The notes beneath the pieces are model-generated. The model was not told the DNA's origin. It ran no database searches and saw nothing but the letters and a program-made list of their open reading frames with translations. From NCBI GenBank assembly GCA_020438595.1, contig JAGQUI010000089.1:1-9005 (forward strand): 9,005 nucleotides of DNA, given 5' to 3'. This document shows positions 7,635 to 9,005 of this stretch, in pieces. Numbering within the stretch: position 1 is the stretch's first letter; each line of letters begins with the position of its first letter. The translations under genes and the position numbers were made by a program. Source of the stretch: Propionibacteriaceae bacterium (GTDB lineage: Bacteria; Actinomycetota; Actinomycetes; Propionibacteriales; Propionibacteriaceae).

Positions 7635-7640
7635 TAGGCT
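7635..7640 (+). promoter_or_regulatory. -10 box of a leaderless transcript (SIMPL gene)
   Basis: TAGGCT ends 6 nt before the ATG at 7647, so transcription should start at the A of the start codon. The only purine-rich ribosome-site-like stretch (GGGAGG) belongs to the terminator stem and is too far upstream. No clear -35 is visible, which is common for leaderless actinobacterial promoters. Confidence 0.55.
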
Positions 7641-7646
7641 CCTCCG

Positions 7647-8270
7647 ATGGGAATCCTGCGGATCACCGTTGACCACCACGTGCGGATCACCGCCGCCTCC
7701 GCGCGTGTGCACGCGCTCGTACGCGGCTCATCGACGCTGGCGGCCGGGGTCGCCGGGCGGAAGGCAGCACTCGTCCGCGACATCGTCGCCGAACTCGCCG
7801 TCCACGGCGTCCCCGAGGACGACGTCGAGGTCACCGGCGTGCGACTGGCCACGCGTGACGGGGCGTTGCTGAAGAACCAGTCGGTGGAGATCGACCTGGT
7901 CGTGGCCGCCGGGTCCGGGCAGTTGCCGGATGTGCTCGGCGTGCTCGCCGACCGGCCCGGGGTCAGCGTGAGCCGCCTGGAGTGGGTCTACGACGGGTTC
8001 GAGGCCAGCATCGGCGCTACCGCCGCCGCGATGGCGATGGCCCGGCGGAAGGCGGACGCGGTGGCTGCCGCCGCGGGGCTCGAGGTGACCGGCGTCGAGC
8101 AGGCGTCCGACTCGTGGAGCATGCCGTCGCCGCGTCCGGAGCCCGCCGAGCCGGCGATGTTCGCAGCGCGCGCCCGGGCGGAGTCCGCACCACTCGATCT
8201 CGGTCTCGAACTGAGCGCGACCACCGAGCTGTCGGTGCATCTCAGCGTGGATTTCGCGCTGTCAGCCTAA
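7647..8270 (+). CDS. SIMPL domain (DUF541, YggE-like) protein
   Basis: This 207-residue protein matches the SIMPL/DUF541 family in layout. An N-terminal strand region begins VRITAASARVHALVRG (12-27). A helix follows, GRKAALVRDIVAELAVHGV (37-55), then EVTGVRLATRD (61-71). A middle part contains GVSVSRLEWVYDGFEA (105-120). The characteristic helix AAAMAMARRKADAVAAAAGLEVTGV (126-150) comes next, and the protein ends in a strand-rich segment, ATTELSVHLSVDFALS (191-206). The molecular role of the family is poorly known; members have been linked to oxidative stress and to interaction with signalling proteins. Unlike many relatives it shows no signal peptide or lipobox, so it is probably cytoplasmic. 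A low-complexity Pro/Glu/Ala linker (160-185) separates the two halves. It has its own promoter and is probably not cotranscribed with araB. No functional link to arabinose is evident. Confidence 0.8.
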   Translation: MGILRITVDHHVRITAASARVHALVRGSSTLAAGVAGRKAALVRDIVAELAVHGVPEDDVEVTGVRLATRDGALLKNQSVEIDLVVAAGSGQLPDVLGVLADRPGVSVSRLEWVYDGFEASIGATAAAMAMARRKADAVAAAAGLEVTGVEQASDSWSMPSPRPEPAEPAMFAARARAESAPLDLGLELSATTELSVHLSVDFALSA

Positions 8271-8289
8271 GAATTCGGCCCGGTCACCC

Positions 8290-8295
8290 TAGGCT
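8290..8295 (+). promoter_or_regulatory. -10 box of a leaderless transcript (aldo/keto reductase)
   Basis: TAGGCT lies 6 nt before the ATG at 8302, the same hexamer and the same spacing as in front of the SIMPL gene. The gap after the SIMPL stop codon is only 31 bp and has no Shine-Dalgarno-like GGAGG, so independent leaderless transcription is favoured over a shared operon. No clear -35 is seen. Confidence 0.55.
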
Positions 8296-8301
8296 GTGGG
8301 C

Positions 8302-9005
8302 ATGCACCGGATCTCAACGCTGAGAGTGTCGCCGCTGTGCCTGGGCGGCAACGTCTTCGGCTGGACGGCGGATGGGAACGCGTCCGAGGCGATTCTCGAC
8401 GCCTACGTGGAGGCCGGTGGGAACTTCGTCGACACCGCCGACAGCTACTCGACGTGGGTACCCGGCCACCGCGGCGGGGAGTCCGAGAGCGTGATCGGGG
8501 GCTGGCTGCGGCACCGGTCTGACGCGGGCCACGTGGTCGTGGCCACGAAGGTCGGCAAGCACCCGGTGCACCGTGGGCTGCGGCCGGCCAACATCAAGAT
8601 CTGCCTCGACGGGTCGCGCCGCCGGCTGGGCCTGGAGACGATCGACCTGTACTACGCCCACGAGGACGACCCGCACGTGCCGACGGAGGAGTGGCTCGGC
8701 GCGTTCGACCAGCTGGTCGCCGCCGGCGACATCCGGCACTACGGGCTGTCGAACTTCGCCGCCGAGCGCGTGACCGAGGTGATCGAGGTGGCGACCAGCC
8801 AGGGGTTCGCGCTGCCGGTAGCGGTGCAGCCCCAGTACAACCTCGTCCACCGCGCCGAGGTCGAGTCCGCGGGGCTGGGCGCGCTGTGCACCCAGCACCA
8901 CCTGGCGCTGGTGCCGTACTACGGGCTCGCGGCGGGCTTCCTGACCGGCAAGTACGCCCGTGACGAGGCGCCGCACGGAGCCCGTGCCGCGAAGGTGCGC
9001 AGCTA
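8302..9005 (+). CDS. Aldo/keto reductase, 3' end beyond the window
   Basis: This is an NADP(H)-dependent oxidoreductase of the aldo/keto reductase superfamily ((beta/alpha)8 barrel) that would reduce aldehydes or ketones, or run in reverse on sugars or alcohols. The first 234 residues are present with no stop before the window end; full members are about 310-330 residues. The catalytic tetrad is visible: Asp44 in NFVDTADSYS, Tyr49 in the same motif, Lys83 in VATKVG and His120 in YYAHEDD. Other family landmarks are RRLGLETIDLYY (107-118), IRHYGLSNF (144-152), VQPQYNLVHR (175-184) and VPYYGLAAGFLTGKY (204-218), close to the YSPLASGFLTGKY-like motif of general-stress-type members. The ATG at 8302 fits the conserved N-terminal start and the leaderless promoter directly before it. 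The substrate cannot be told from sequence. Confidence 0.9.
   Translation, partial: MHRISTLRVSPLCLGGNVFGWTADGNASEAILDAYVEAGGNFVDTADSYSTWVPGHRGGESESVIGGWLRHRSDAGHVVVATKVGKHPVHRGLRPANIKICLDGSRRRLGLETIDLYYAHEDDPHVPTEEWLGAFDQLVAAGDIRHYGLSNFAAERVTEVIEVATSQGFALPVAVQPQYNLVHRAEVESAGLGALCTQHHLALVPYYGLAAGFLTGKYARDEAPHGARAAKVRS

Noticed and set aside
5967..7712. A 581-codon minus-strand open frame opposite araB.
   Set aside because: It is an antisense shadow of araB, with Gly/Arg/Val/Gln-rich composition, no recognisable motif and no credible ribosome site.

Overview
The window is high-GC DNA with strong G/C third-position bias, GC-rich hairpin terminators, a zinc-finger RecO and TAGGCT-type -10 boxes placed directly before start codons. 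This points to a high-GC actinobacterium; I cannot name a genus from sequence alone.

The left two thirds form an L-arabinose locus. On the minus strand, reading right to left, are araD (L-ribulose-5-phosphate 4-epimerase), araA (L-arabinose isomerase, 4-bp overlap with araD), a hairpin terminator, a 5'-truncated sugar-ABC-transporter ATPase of the MmsA/GguA/XylG type, and an intact permease of the MmsB/GguB/XylH type. A second hairpin at the left edge closes this run. On the plus strand at 5970-7568 lies araB, a ribulokinase-type FGGY kinase, which completes the pathway L-arabinose -> L-ribulose -> L-ribulose-5-P -> D-xylulose-5-P. The housekeeping repair gene recO (5075-5830, minus) sits between araB and araDA, so the catabolic genes are split into two transcription units on opposite strands.

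The two ara promoter regions look alike. Each carries a pair of palindromes with a central CG, resembling LacI-family operators and fitting or approaching TGNTANCGNTANCA. In each pair one site covers the proposed -35 and the other lies at or after the proposed transcription start. This suggests one repressor, encoded outside the window, controls both units.

The most notable anomaly is the transporter. The ATPase gene starts abruptly about 13 bp after the araA terminator, lacks about the first 100 residues including the canonical Walker A of domain 1, and has an in-frame stop just upstream. No substrate-binding-protein gene is present. A deletion (or an assembly join) appears to have removed the 5' part of a transporter operon.

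The right third (7600-9005, plus) holds a terminator after araB, a SIMPL/DUF541 protein and the 5' part of an aldo/keto reductase that runs off the window. Both of these genes, and probably recO, look leaderless: a -10-like hexamer lies exactly 6 nt before each start codon. I found no RNA gene, insertion sequence, CRISPR array or defence system.
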